Source: an uncultured Prevotella sp.
Lineage (GTDB): Bacteria; Bacteroidota; Bacteroidia; Bacteroidales; Bacteroidaceae
Direction: 5' to 3'
Assembly: GCA_900543975.1 (NCBI GenBank)
Contig: UQTI01000043.1
Span: forward strand, 1-24,786
Length of the DNA stretch: 24,786 nucleotides
Position numbers and translations under genes: made by a program. The notes under the pieces were generated by a model. The model was given only the letters and a program-made list of their open reading frames with translations. It made no database searches and was not told the origin of the DNA. Shown one piece after another: positions 6,906 to 14,342 of the stretch (position 1 is its first letter; the number at the start of each line of letters is the position of its first letter).

Positions 6906-7844
6906 ATGAGATTTCTCTTTTTATCATCGCTGCGTGTTTCGCTGCTCGCCCTCATCACGGCAAGCGGCTTCCTGATGCCCTGCAACAAGGTTGCGGCACA
7001 GGAGCTGAACGCCCGTATAACGATAAACCACAGTCAGATTCAAGGAACCGACAACGCCGTGTTTGACGAGTTGCAGCAGACGCTGACCCAGTTTGTCAAC
7101 GACAGACAATGGACGGCCCTTCAGTTTCAGAAGAACGAACGCATACCGTGCAGCTTCAACATCACCGTGACCAAGTATGACAAGTCGACAAACATGTTCA
7201 CATGCAAGGCGGTCATTCAGGCCACGAGAACGGCTTACAACTCGAGTTACAACACAACGATCTACAGCAACCAGGACAACGACTTCAATTTTGAGTATGC
7301 TCAGTTTGACCAGCTCAACTTCAACGAGGAGGCGGTAGACAACCAGCTCACAGCCCTCATGGCCTATTATGCTTTCCTCATGATAGGCATAAACCTCGAC
7401 ACCTTTGCACCCATGGGCGGCGAGGATGTGCTGCAACGCTGCATGAACCTTGCCAACAACTGTCAGAACCTCAACTTCCCGGGATGGAAAGCGTTCGACA
7501 ACGACCGTAACCGCTTCGCCATAATAAACGATTATCTTGACGGGGCGATGAAGCCGTTCCGGCAGTTGCAGTATGACTATTACCGCAACGGCCTCGACGA
7601 GATGGCCACCAACGCCGACCGCGGAAGGACAAACATCTCTACGGCCATTGAGGAGAACTTGAAGAAATGTCATGAAGACAGGCCCATGAGCCTGTTGCCG
7701 CAGATCTGGACCGACTATAAGCGCGACGAGCTTGCCAACATCTATAAAGGCAAGGGCACGCAGAAAGAGAAGGAGCAGGTCTATGAGATTCTGTTCGGAA
7801 TAAACGCCAGCCAGAACAACGCCTGGCAACAGATAAAAGAGTGA
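6906..7844 (+). CDS. Secreted DUF4835 family protein (PorD-like)
   Basis: This 312-residue protein has an N-terminal signal peptide (hydrophobic SLLALITASGFL, likely cut near VAAQ|E around residue 32), so it is exported. The body matches DUF4835, including QFVNDRQWTALQF, ERIPCSFNITV, YNTTIYSNQDNDFNFEY and ALMAYYAFLMIGINLDTF. From memory, automated pipelines often label this family type IX secretion protein PorD; I cannot verify that here and treat it as a hint only. A Cys in the signal-peptide region (LMPC) could be read as a weak lipobox. The gene sits between coaBC and recN, a conserved neighbourhood in Bacteroidota. No catalytic motif is evident. Confidence 0.85.
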   Translation: MRFLFLSSLRVSLLALITASGFLMPCNKVAAQELNARITINHSQIQGTDNAVFDELQQTLTQFVNDRQWTALQFQKNERIPCSFNITVTKYDKSTNMFTCKAVIQATRTAYNSSYNTTIYSNQDNDFNFEYAQFDQLNFNEEAVDNQLTALMAYYAFLMIGINLDTFAPMGGEDVLQRCMNLANNCQNLNFPGWKAFDNDRNRFAIINDYLDGAMKPFRQLQYDYYRNGLDEMATNADRGRTNISTAIEENLKKCHEDRPMSLLPQIWTDYKRDELANIYKGKGTQKEKEQVYEILFGINASQNNAWQQIKE

Positions 7845-7873
7845 GGATTGAAGACCATTTAAAGAGTGACGAC

Positions 7874-7880
7874 AGGAGGA
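7874..7880 (+). promoter_or_regulatory. Canonical Shine-Dalgarno before recN
   Basis: AGGAGGA lies 7 nt before the recN ATG. Strong Shine-Dalgarno sites are uncommon in Bacteroidota, and the neighbouring genes here lack one. It supports the start at 7888. Confidence 0.7.
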
Positions 7881-7887
7881 GACACTA

Positions 7888-9573
7888 ATGTTACAAAAAC
7901 TACATATACGCAATTTCACGCTCATCGATGAGCTCGACATAAGCTTCTTTCCCGGTTTCTCCGTGATTACGGGTGAGACGGGAGCGGGCAAGAGCATTAT
8001 TCTCGGTGCGCTCGGACTGCTTACGGGCAACCGTGCCGACGCGCGTCAGGTGAAGACGGGGGCTCCAAAATGTGTTGTCGAGGCAACCTTCTCTACGGGC
8101 CATGACATCTATGGCACGATAAAGAAGTTTTTTGATGACAACGACCTCGACTTCGTTGCCGACGAGTGTATCTTGCGCCGCGAGGTTAGCGCGGCAGGAA
8201 AGAGCAGGGCGTTCATAAACGACACGCCTGTGACCCTTGCTGCCATGAGGGAGCTGGGTGAGCATCTTATCGACATTCACAGTCAGCACCAGAACCTGCT
8301 GCTTGGCAAAGAAGATTTTCAGGTCAGCGTGCTCGACATCATGGCCAGCAACGCAACGGCCCTTTCGTGCTACCGCTCCGCTTACCTCTCCTTACAGGAG
8401 GCAAAGGCGACGCTCGAACGCCTGAAGAAGGAGCTTGCTGCCAATGAGGCTGAAGCCGATTTCATGAGGTTCCAGTATAAGGAGCTTGCCGATGCTGACC
8501 TTGTGGCTGGTGAGCAAGAGGAGCTGGAGGAGAGGGCGCAGACCATGAGTCATGCTGAGGAGATAAAGACATCGCTCTACCTCGTCGACTCTATGATGAA
8601 CGGCGAAGACAACGGATTGCTGAACACGCTGAAGTCGGCAATTTCTCATCTCGACGACATTGCACCCGTCTTTCAGAAGAGCACAGCACTTTCGGAACGT
8701 CTCAACAACTGCTACATAGAGATTAATGATGTGGCCGATGAGGTAGGGGCGAGTGTCGACGACATCGACTTCGACCCGCGTGAGATGCAACAGATAAATG
8801 ACAGGCTCGACACCATATACACGCTCCAGCACAAGTTTCATGTCGACAACGTGGAGGCGCTCATAGAGAAGCGCGACGAGATAAAGCAACGGCTCGACAG
8901 CGTGGACATGGGCGACGAGAAGCTTGAAGAACAGCAGCAGCTGGTCGATGAGCTGACGTCGATTGCCAAGGAGCAGGCGGCACGCATAACAGAAAAGCGA
9001 CGCAAGGCTGCCAAGCAGGTGGAGAAGGAGATGAGTGAGCGCCTTGTGCCGTTAGGCATTCCGAAGGTGCGCTTCGAGGTTAACGTTCTGCCCGACGAGC
9101 TGAGCTACGACGGCGCCGACAAGGTGGTGTTCCTCTTTAGTGCCAACTCGAGCTCGCCCATGCGCCCTGTGGAGCAGGTGGCGTCGGGTGGCGAGATCGC
9201 GCGTGTAATGCTCTCGCTGAAAGCCATGATCGGCAACGCCGTGGAGCTGCCAACCATCATCTTCGACGAGATCGATACTGGCGTGAGCGGACGCGTGGCT
9301 GAACAGATGGCACAGATAATGAAGGAGATGGGAAGCAGCGACCGACAGGTCATAAGCATAACGCACCTGCCGCAGATCGCGGCTCTCGGAACAACCCATT
9401 ACAAGGTGGCGAAAGAAGAAACCGCCACGGGAACGGCCAGCCGCATGACCATACTCGATGATGAGGCGAGGGTGAGGGAGATCGCGCAGATGCTTAGCGG
9501 TAGCGAGGTGACGCAAGCTGCCGTTGACAACGCGCGTGAACTTATTGAGAAAGGAAAGAACAATAATGTGTAA
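7888..9573 (+). CDS. recN: DNA repair protein RecN (SMC-like ATPase)
   Basis: The 561-residue product matches RecN length (about 550) and acts in double-strand-break repair as an SMC-family ATPase. The Walker A motif GETGAGKS is at residues 29-36. A charged helical middle (about 160-385, with a break) forms the short coiled coil, including ATLERLKKELAANEAEADF and a matching returning helix. The ABC signature is ASGGEIAR (432-439), and Walker B with the catalytic Glu is IIFDEIDTG (Asp460, Glu461). A closing VISITHLPQIAALG segment supplies the switch His. The gene starts just after a strong ribosome-binding site, 43 bp past the DUF4835 stop, and is probably in the same operon. Confidence 0.96.
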   Translation: MLQKLHIRNFTLIDELDISFFPGFSVITGETGAGKSIILGALGLLTGNRADARQVKTGAPKCVVEATFSTGHDIYGTIKKFFDDNDLDFVADECILRREVSAAGKSRAFINDTPVTLAAMRELGEHLIDIHSQHQNLLLGKEDFQVSVLDIMASNATALSCYRSAYLSLQEAKATLERLKKELAANEAEADFMRFQYKELADADLVAGEQEELEERAQTMSHAEEIKTSLYLVDSMMNGEDNGLLNTLKSAISHLDDIAPVFQKSTALSERLNNCYIEINDVADEVGASVDDIDFDPREMQQINDRLDTIYTLQHKFHVDNVEALIEKRDEIKQRLDSVDMGDEKLEEQQQLVDELTSIAKEQAARITEKRRKAAKQVEKEMSERLVPLGIPKVRFEVNVLPDELSYDGADKVVFLFSANSSSPMRPVEQVASGGEIARVMLSLKAMIGNAVELPTIIFDEIDTGVSGRVAEQMAQIMKEMGSSDRQVISITHLPQIAALGTTHYKVAKEETATGTASRMTILDDEARVREIAQMLSGSEVTQAAVDNARELIEKGKNNNV

Positions 9574-9620
9574 GGAAACCGTCCTTGCATAATCAATGCT
9601 ATAAAGAAATTGAACAAAAA

Positions 9621-11276
9621 ATGATGAAACGAACCATTATTATATTGTGTGCCATTATGGCCACAACCCTGTCGTGGGCGCAGCCCTCGGCGGTGAAGAA
9701 GGCTGCAAACGCCGTATTCACACTAACAACATTCGACAAGAACGGAACAATGAAAGCCACCACCCGCGGCTTCTTCGTTGGAGCCGACGGCGTGGCCGTG
9801 AGTTCATGGGCGCCTTTCGTCGGCGCCTCTTCGGCTGTGGTGGTCGACGCTAAGGGCAACAAATATGACGTGGAGAGCCTTATGGGTGCCAACGAGCTGT
9901 ATGACGTGTGCCGCTTCCGCACCAGCTGTACCAAGGCCAACGCTCTGAAACTTGCCAACAACACCTCTGCAAAGAACGTATGGGTGGTGGGAACGGCGGG
10001 TACCAAGCCGCAGGCTCTCAAGGTGAGCAAGAGCGAGACGTTCATGAACCGTTATGCTTATTACATCTTTGACGCAACGGTGGCTGACAACGCGCTGGGA
10101 AGCCCCGTCGTTGACGATGCTGGAGCCGCCCTCGGCATCCTGCAGTTTACGGTCAACGGCGAGGATGTTCACTCTACCGACGTTGCGTTCCTCGACACAA
10201 TAGCTCTCACCGGATTGTCTATCAACAACCCCGTGCTCAGCCAGAGCGGCATCAGGGTTGACCTTCCCAAGGACAAGGAGCAGGCTTCGCTCATGCTCAT
10301 GATGGCCGCCGAGAAGAGCGACTCGATGCAGTATGCCAAGTATGTTGACGCGTTCATCAGCCAATTTCCACAAGCCGTTGACGGCTACACAGCCTCCGCG
10401 CAGACAAGGATGGCAGCAAACGACTATGACGGCGTCGTGAACGTCATGAACACAGCCATAAAGAACGTCAGCGACAAGGCGGCCGCCTACTCGGAGCTCT
10501 CGCGCATGATCTACCAGAAGGTGGTGTTCAACACAGACACCACGTTCACAAAGTGGACCCTCGACGACGCCATGAGCAACATTGCCAAAGCCATTGAGAT
10601 TGACCCGCAGCCTGCCTACAAGCATCGTGAGGCACAGATCGTGTTCTCAAAGGGCGACTACACGAAGGCTTATGACATGTTTATGGATCTCACAAAGACC
10701 AACATACGCAGCGGCGAACTGTTCTATGAGGCTGCACAATGCAAGACACAGTTGAAGGCGCCCACAGACGACGTTATCGCTTTGCTCGACAGCGCCCTTG
10801 TGGCCTGTCCCAAACCTCTCACGAACCTCTCGGCACCTTATGTGCTGTCACGCGCCCAGTTGCTTGACGGAAAGGGACAGTTTCGCTTGGCTCTCAAAGA
10901 CTACAACCTCTACGACTCGCTCATGGCAGGCCGCGCCAACGATGCGTTCTATTATGCCCGCTACCAATGTGAGATGAAGGTGAAGCAATATCAGCAGGCG
11001 CTCAACGACATCGCCCATGCTGCGTTCATCAACCCCCGTCAGCCCCTTTATCTTGCAGAGCTCGCTTCTTTGCAGCTCCGCGTAAACCGTCTGGAGGATG
11101 CTGTGAAGGCTGCCGACCTGTGCCTGACCATCGCTCCGGAGAGCACAGATGCTTACGTCATAAAAGGCATTGCGCTCATACAGCTCAAGAAAAAGGAGGA
11201 GGGCATGGCCGCTCTGCAAAAAGCCAAGGAGCTGGGCGACAGCAGAGGCGAGGAGCTGATGAAGAAGTATAAGTAG
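9621..11276 (+). CDS. Secreted protein: degenerate trypsin/HtrA-like domain plus TPR repeats
   Basis: Starting at the ATG pair at 9621/9624 gives 551 residues with a clear signal peptide (MMKRTIIILCAIMATTLSWA|Q). An upstream TTG start would place non-signal sequence in front and is less likely. Residues about 20-200 follow the trypsin-like/HtrA layout (RGFFVGADGVAVSSW, then YDVCRF for the Asp strand, then LGSPVVDDAGAALGIL). The expected catalytic His position is Trp63 and the expected Ser position is Leu159, although Ser161 is close by. The domain is therefore probably not a classical serine protease. From about residue 215 to the end, helical TPR-like units dominate (QYQQALNDIAHAAFINPRQ, DAVKAADLCLTIAPES). 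It is likely periplasmic and involved in protein-protein contacts; function unknown. Its TAG stop lies inside a palindromic element. Confidence 0.8.
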   Translation: MMKRTIIILCAIMATTLSWAQPSAVKKAANAVFTLTTFDKNGTMKATTRGFFVGADGVAVSSWAPFVGASSAVVVDAKGNKYDVESLMGANELYDVCRFRTSCTKANALKLANNTSAKNVWVVGTAGTKPQALKVSKSETFMNRYAYYIFDATVADNALGSPVVDDAGAALGILQFTVNGEDVHSTDVAFLDTIALTGLSINNPVLSQSGIRVDLPKDKEQASLMLMMAAEKSDSMQYAKYVDAFISQFPQAVDGYTASAQTRMAANDYDGVVNVMNTAIKNVSDKAAAYSELSRMIYQKVVFNTDTTFTKWTLDDAMSNIAKAIEIDPQPAYKHREAQIVFSKGDYTKAYDMFMDLTKTNIRSGELFYEAAQCKTQLKAPTDDVIALLDSALVACPKPLTNLSAPYVLSRAQLLDGKGQFRLALKDYNLYDSLMAGRANDAFYYARYQCEMKVKQYQQALNDIAHAAFINPRQPLYLAELASLQLRVNRLEDAVKAADLCLTIAPESTDAYVIKGIALIQLKKKEEGMAALQKAKELGDSRGEELMKKYK

Positions 11277-11465
11277 GTGTTCAAAATTAATTGCATATAT
11301 GAATTTTATAAAAAGGTTATGCTTTCAAATGCCTTTACGCCCTCTTTTAGCCCGTATGCCCAGCTCTCATCGGTCATGTAGCCCGCTACACTCCCTCTTC
11401 GGAGCTGAACATACGGGCCAAAATATGGCATAAAATCATTTAAATTAATTTTGAACACCTACTTA
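11270..11465. repeat. MITE-like nested palindrome with perfect 23-bp inverted ends
   Basis: Bases 11270-11292 and 11443-11465 are perfect inverted repeats of 23 bp, starting TAAGTAGGTGTTC. Nested inside are GCCCGTATG near 11350 with CATACGGGC near 11410, AGCTC with GAGCT, and a central GTAGC-cc-GCTAC. The interior is GC-richer than the AT-rich ends. There is no ORF and no flanking target duplication that I can identify. The left end covers the TAG stop codon of the pseudo-protease/TPR gene. It could also act as a hairpin that ends or stabilises that transcript. Confidence 0.85.
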
Positions 11466-11493
11466 AGTAAAAATATTTTAACAAAAAAAAGTG

Positions 11494-14199
11494 ATGAATT
11501 ACAGCGACGAGAAATTTGCCGACATTCAGATGCTTCGTTATCGTCTGAACGGGTTTGAGCAACTGTCTCTCAATCAGAAACAATATGTCTATTGTCTTGC
11601 CAAGGCCACGCTCTGTGGACGCGACATCACAACAGACCAGTTTGGACGCTACAATCTGAAGATAAGAAAGCTACTCGAAGCTTTATACCTTATTTATAAA
11701 GAACAACCTGAGGCCTTGGGGCTGCAGGAGCTTTCGCAGGAGCAGGATCAAGAGCAGTTTGAGGCTATGACCGTTTATCTCAAGCGCGTGTGGTTCTCAA
11801 ACGGCATTCATCATCATTATGGTTGCGACAAGTTTAAACCACAGTTTAGCGAGAGCTGGTTCCGCAGCATCATAGCAAAGTCGGCCGACAAGCTCGCCAG
11901 CAAGCTTGGCGTCGCTTCTGGGGACGAGGTGATGGAGTGGTGCGCTCCGCTCTTCCCCGTGATCTTCGACCCTGAGATTATGCCCAAACGTGTTGAAAAG
12001 GCGTGTGGTGTGGATCAGGTAAAGGGCTCGGCATGCAACTATTATGAGGGTCTCACGCAACAAGAGGTTGAAGCCTATTATGCTGCAAAGAACGACCCAT
12101 CTAACCCCTGTTCTCCTTCTTACGGCCTCAACTCAAAGCTCGTGAAGACCGCTTCAGGTGACATAGAGGAACAGGTATGGAAGCAAGGCGGAATGTATGG
12201 AGAAGCAATAGACCGCATTGTCTATTGGCTCACAAAAGCCATGCAGTTTGCCGAGAACGAGAAACAGCAGGAGGTGATAGGTCTGCTCATAAGCTATTAT
12301 CGCACGGGCGACCTCAGGACCTTCGACAGCTATTCTATAGAGTGGCTGAAGGAGCACGCGGGCGACATCGACTTCATAAACGGTTTCATAGAGGTCTATG
12401 GCGACCCTCTGGGCTTCAAGGCCTCTTGGGAGGGAATTGTCACCTATAAGGACAAGGAGGCAAACGAACGCACACATAAGATCTGCTCCAACGCCCAATG
12501 GTTTGAGGACCACTCGCCCGTGGACCCCCGCTTCAAGAAGAAAAAGGTGAGGGGCGTGACCGCCAATGTGGTTGTGGCTGCCATGCTGGGAGGCGACGAA
12601 TATCCTTCGACAGCCATCGGAATAAATCTTCCCAACGCCGACTGGATTCGTGCGCAACATGGTTCAAAGAGCATCACAATAGGCAACCTTACCGAGGCTT
12701 ACAGTCGTGCAGCCGAGGGCAACGGGTTCCTTGAGGAGTTTGTGGCCGACGAATCAACGCTCACCTTGGTGCGACAGTTTGACCACCTGTGCGACGACCT
12801 CCATACCGATCTGCACGAATGTCTGGGCCATGGCAGCGGACAACTGTTGCCCGGCGTCTCGTCAGACGCGCTTAAGTCGTATGGCAGCACCATTGAGGAG
12901 GCGCGTGCCGACCTGTTCGGACTCTATTACATGGCCGATGCGAAGATGGTGGAGCTTGGACTTTTGCCGTCGGCCGATGCTTACAAGGCACATTATTATA
13001 CCTACATGCTCAACGGTCTTATGACCCAGTTGCGCCGCATAACGCCTGGCGCTGACATTGAGGAAGACCACATGCGCAACAGGGCGCTCATTGCCTACTG
13101 GGTTCTTGACCATGCACAGGGCGAGGTGGAGCTGACCGAAAGCAACGGAAAGGCGTGTGTCTTCATTCACTCTTATGAACGTCTACGCACGCTCTTCGCG
13201 CAACTCCTTGCAGAGATTCAGCGCATAAAGAGCGAGGGCGACTATGAAGCTGCACGACAGCTCGTTGAACGTTACGGCGTGAAGGTAGACCAGGTGTTGC
13301 TCGAAGAGGTGCATCGCCGCTACGAGAAGCTTGACATCGCTCCCTACAAGGGCTTCATAAATCCGCGTCTCTCGCTCGTAACCGACGCTCAAGGCAACGT
13401 GTGTGATGTGAAGGCCGACTATACAGAAAGCTACGAGCACCAGATGCTACGCTATTCTAACGAGTTTGGCTTCCTGTCATTGAAGGAAGATAAATCGTCG
13501 TCAAAGGAAGAATCGTCGTCAAAGGAAGATGTTTTATCATCAAAAGCAGAAACATCATCAAAAGCAGAGGCTGCGCCTTCGTCAGTTGACGAAGACGTGA
13601 AGAAGATAAAGCGTTCGTTTCGGCTGTTCATGAACGGCGTGGCTTCAAGCTCCATGCGCGACAAGGGTCTTGAATATAAGATCAATTGGGGAATTCCCGT
13701 GACACGTCTTCGCGACATGGCAGCCCAGTATGCTCCTTCCGTAGCCCTTGCCGAGCGGTTATGGGAGAGCGACGTGCGCGAATGTAAAATCTTGGCAACA
13801 ATGCTCATGCCCGCCGAACGGTTTAGCGAGCCCATGGCGCTGTCTTGGCTCTCGGCCTGCAACAACCAGGAGATGGTGGAGATGCTCGTGTTCAACCTTG
13901 TTCAGAACATGCCGGGCGTAGAAACGTTTGTGGTGAGTCTGCTCTGCAGCGACGAGCACAACGCGCCTCTTGCTGCACTTCATCTCGTCTCGCGTCTTGT
14001 GGCACGACAGAACGTGGCGTTCATGACCGACGAGGTGGTATGCTCGTTCGCCCAACTTGTGATAAAAGCGTTGAACGGAACAGATGCTGTGCTCAAACAT
14101 GCGGCCCTCAACAGCGTCACACGCTACGTTGACCGGGAGCTCAAAGGTGCCGATAAAGTGGTCGAATTGCTTAAAAAACATAAGATAGACATTTTTTGA
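11494..14199 (+). CDS. Dipeptidyl peptidase III (M49) fused to a C-terminal AlkD-like domain
   Basis: Using the ATG at 11494 (MNYSDEKFADIQMLRYRLNG) gives 901 residues. The first ~660 match M49 dipeptidyl peptidases, zinc enzymes that remove dipeptides from peptide N-termini. The motif HECLGH is at residues 441-446 and the second zinc motif EEARAD at 468-473. HECLGH is the same variant as in the characterised Bacteroides thetaiotaomicron enzyme of about 675 residues. Here a Ser/Lys/Glu-rich linker (about 664-702) is followed by some 200 extra residues (KRSFRLFMNGVASSSMRDKG, LAERLWESDVRECKILATML). These resemble the DNA-alkylation-repeat (AlkD-like) HEAT fold. The Trp/Asp/Arg positions used by AlkD appear not to be conserved. 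No signal peptide is seen, so it is probably cytoplasmic. Databases sometimes label this family dihydrofolate reductase, which the motifs do not support. Confidence 0.88.
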   Translation: MNYSDEKFADIQMLRYRLNGFEQLSLNQKQYVYCLAKATLCGRDITTDQFGRYNLKIRKLLEALYLIYKEQPEALGLQELSQEQDQEQFEAMTVYLKRVWFSNGIHHHYGCDKFKPQFSESWFRSIIAKSADKLASKLGVASGDEVMEWCAPLFPVIFDPEIMPKRVEKACGVDQVKGSACNYYEGLTQQEVEAYYAAKNDPSNPCSPSYGLNSKLVKTASGDIEEQVWKQGGMYGEAIDRIVYWLTKAMQFAENEKQQEVIGLLISYYRTGDLRTFDSYSIEWLKEHAGDIDFINGFIEVYGDPLGFKASWEGIVTYKDKEANERTHKICSNAQWFEDHSPVDPRFKKKKVRGVTANVVVAAMLGGDEYPSTAIGINLPNADWIRAQHGSKSITIGNLTEAYSRAAEGNGFLEEFVADESTLTLVRQFDHLCDDLHTDLHECLGHGSGQLLPGVSSDALKSYGSTIEEARADLFGLYYMADAKMVELGLLPSADAYKAHYYTYMLNGLMTQLRRITPGADIEEDHMRNRALIAYWVLDHAQGEVELTESNGKACVFIHSYERLRTLFAQLLAEIQRIKSEGDYEAARQLVERYGVKVDQVLLEEVHRRYEKLDIAPYKGFINPRLSLVTDAQGNVCDVKADYTESYEHQMLRYSNEFGFLSLKEDKSSSKEESSSKEDVLSSKAETSSKAEAAPSSVDEDVKKIKRSFRLFMNGVASSSMRDKGLEYKINWGIPVTRLRDMAAQYAPSVALAERLWESDVRECKILATMLMPAERFSEPMALSWLSACNNQEMVEMLVFNLVQNMPGVETFVVSLLCSDEHNAPLAALHLVSRLVARQNVAFMTDEVVCSFAQLVIKALNGTDAVLKHAALNSVTRYVDRELKGADKVVELLKKHKIDIF
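13486..13602 (+). repeat. In-frame microrepeat linker inside the DPP III gene
   Basis: Two 18-bp units, TCGTCGTCAAAGGAAGAA and its one-base variant (13495-13530), are followed by two units related to catcatcaaaagcagaa (to about 13567). Together they encode a Ser/Lys/Glu linker (KSSSKEESSSKED...). The unit length is a multiple of three, so copy number can change without breaking the frame. Confidence 0.8.
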
Positions 14200-14232
14200 A
14201 CGTTCTTGACACGAAATCTTAATAAAAAGTAG

Positions 14233-14240
14233 TAACTTTG
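14233..14240 (+). promoter_or_regulatory. TAnnTTTG box upstream of purA
   Basis: TAACTTTG is a perfect match to the Bacteroidota -7 element. No TTTG occurs at the ideal -33 spacing; the nearest candidate is a CTTGACA-like stretch about 24 nt upstream. It would give a purA leader of about 95 nt. Confidence 0.6.
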
Positions 14241-14252
14241 TCGTGCATTAAC

Positions 14253-14338
14253 GGCAAGCCCTATTGTCGGGGTTTTTATTGTAAAGAAAATTTCAATCAA
14301 TGCGTGGGCCCTGTTGGTCCATGCCTTAACATTTAAGG
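14253..14338 (+). promoter_or_regulatory. purA leader with three short hairpins
   Basis: The leader can fold AAGCCC with GGGTTT followed by T's (14256-14280, a weak terminator-like hairpin), then a 9-bp stem GCGTGGGCC-CTGTT-GGTCCATGC (14302-14324, two G-U pairs), then CCTTA-ACATT-TAAGG (14324-14338) just before the ATG at 14343. This arrangement could attenuate transcription or gate translation. No known riboswitch class is recognised. Confidence 0.4.
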
Positions 14339-14342
14339 ATAA

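Noticed and set aside
6924..8030. 368-codon minus-strand ORF across the DUF4835 and recN genes
   Set aside because: It spans the junction of two well-supported genes on the other strand and shows no domain.
11494..14199. Dihydrofolate reductase annotation for the M49 gene
   Set aside because: The family is sometimes so labelled, but the zinc peptidase motifs HECLGH and EEARAD are unambiguous and no DHFR motif is present.
14198..14205. GAACGTTC palindrome as an SOS/LexA operator upstream of purA
   Set aside because: It is only 8 bp, lacks the spacing of known SOS boxes, and sits just past the end of the DPP III gene, so chance is the likelier explanation.
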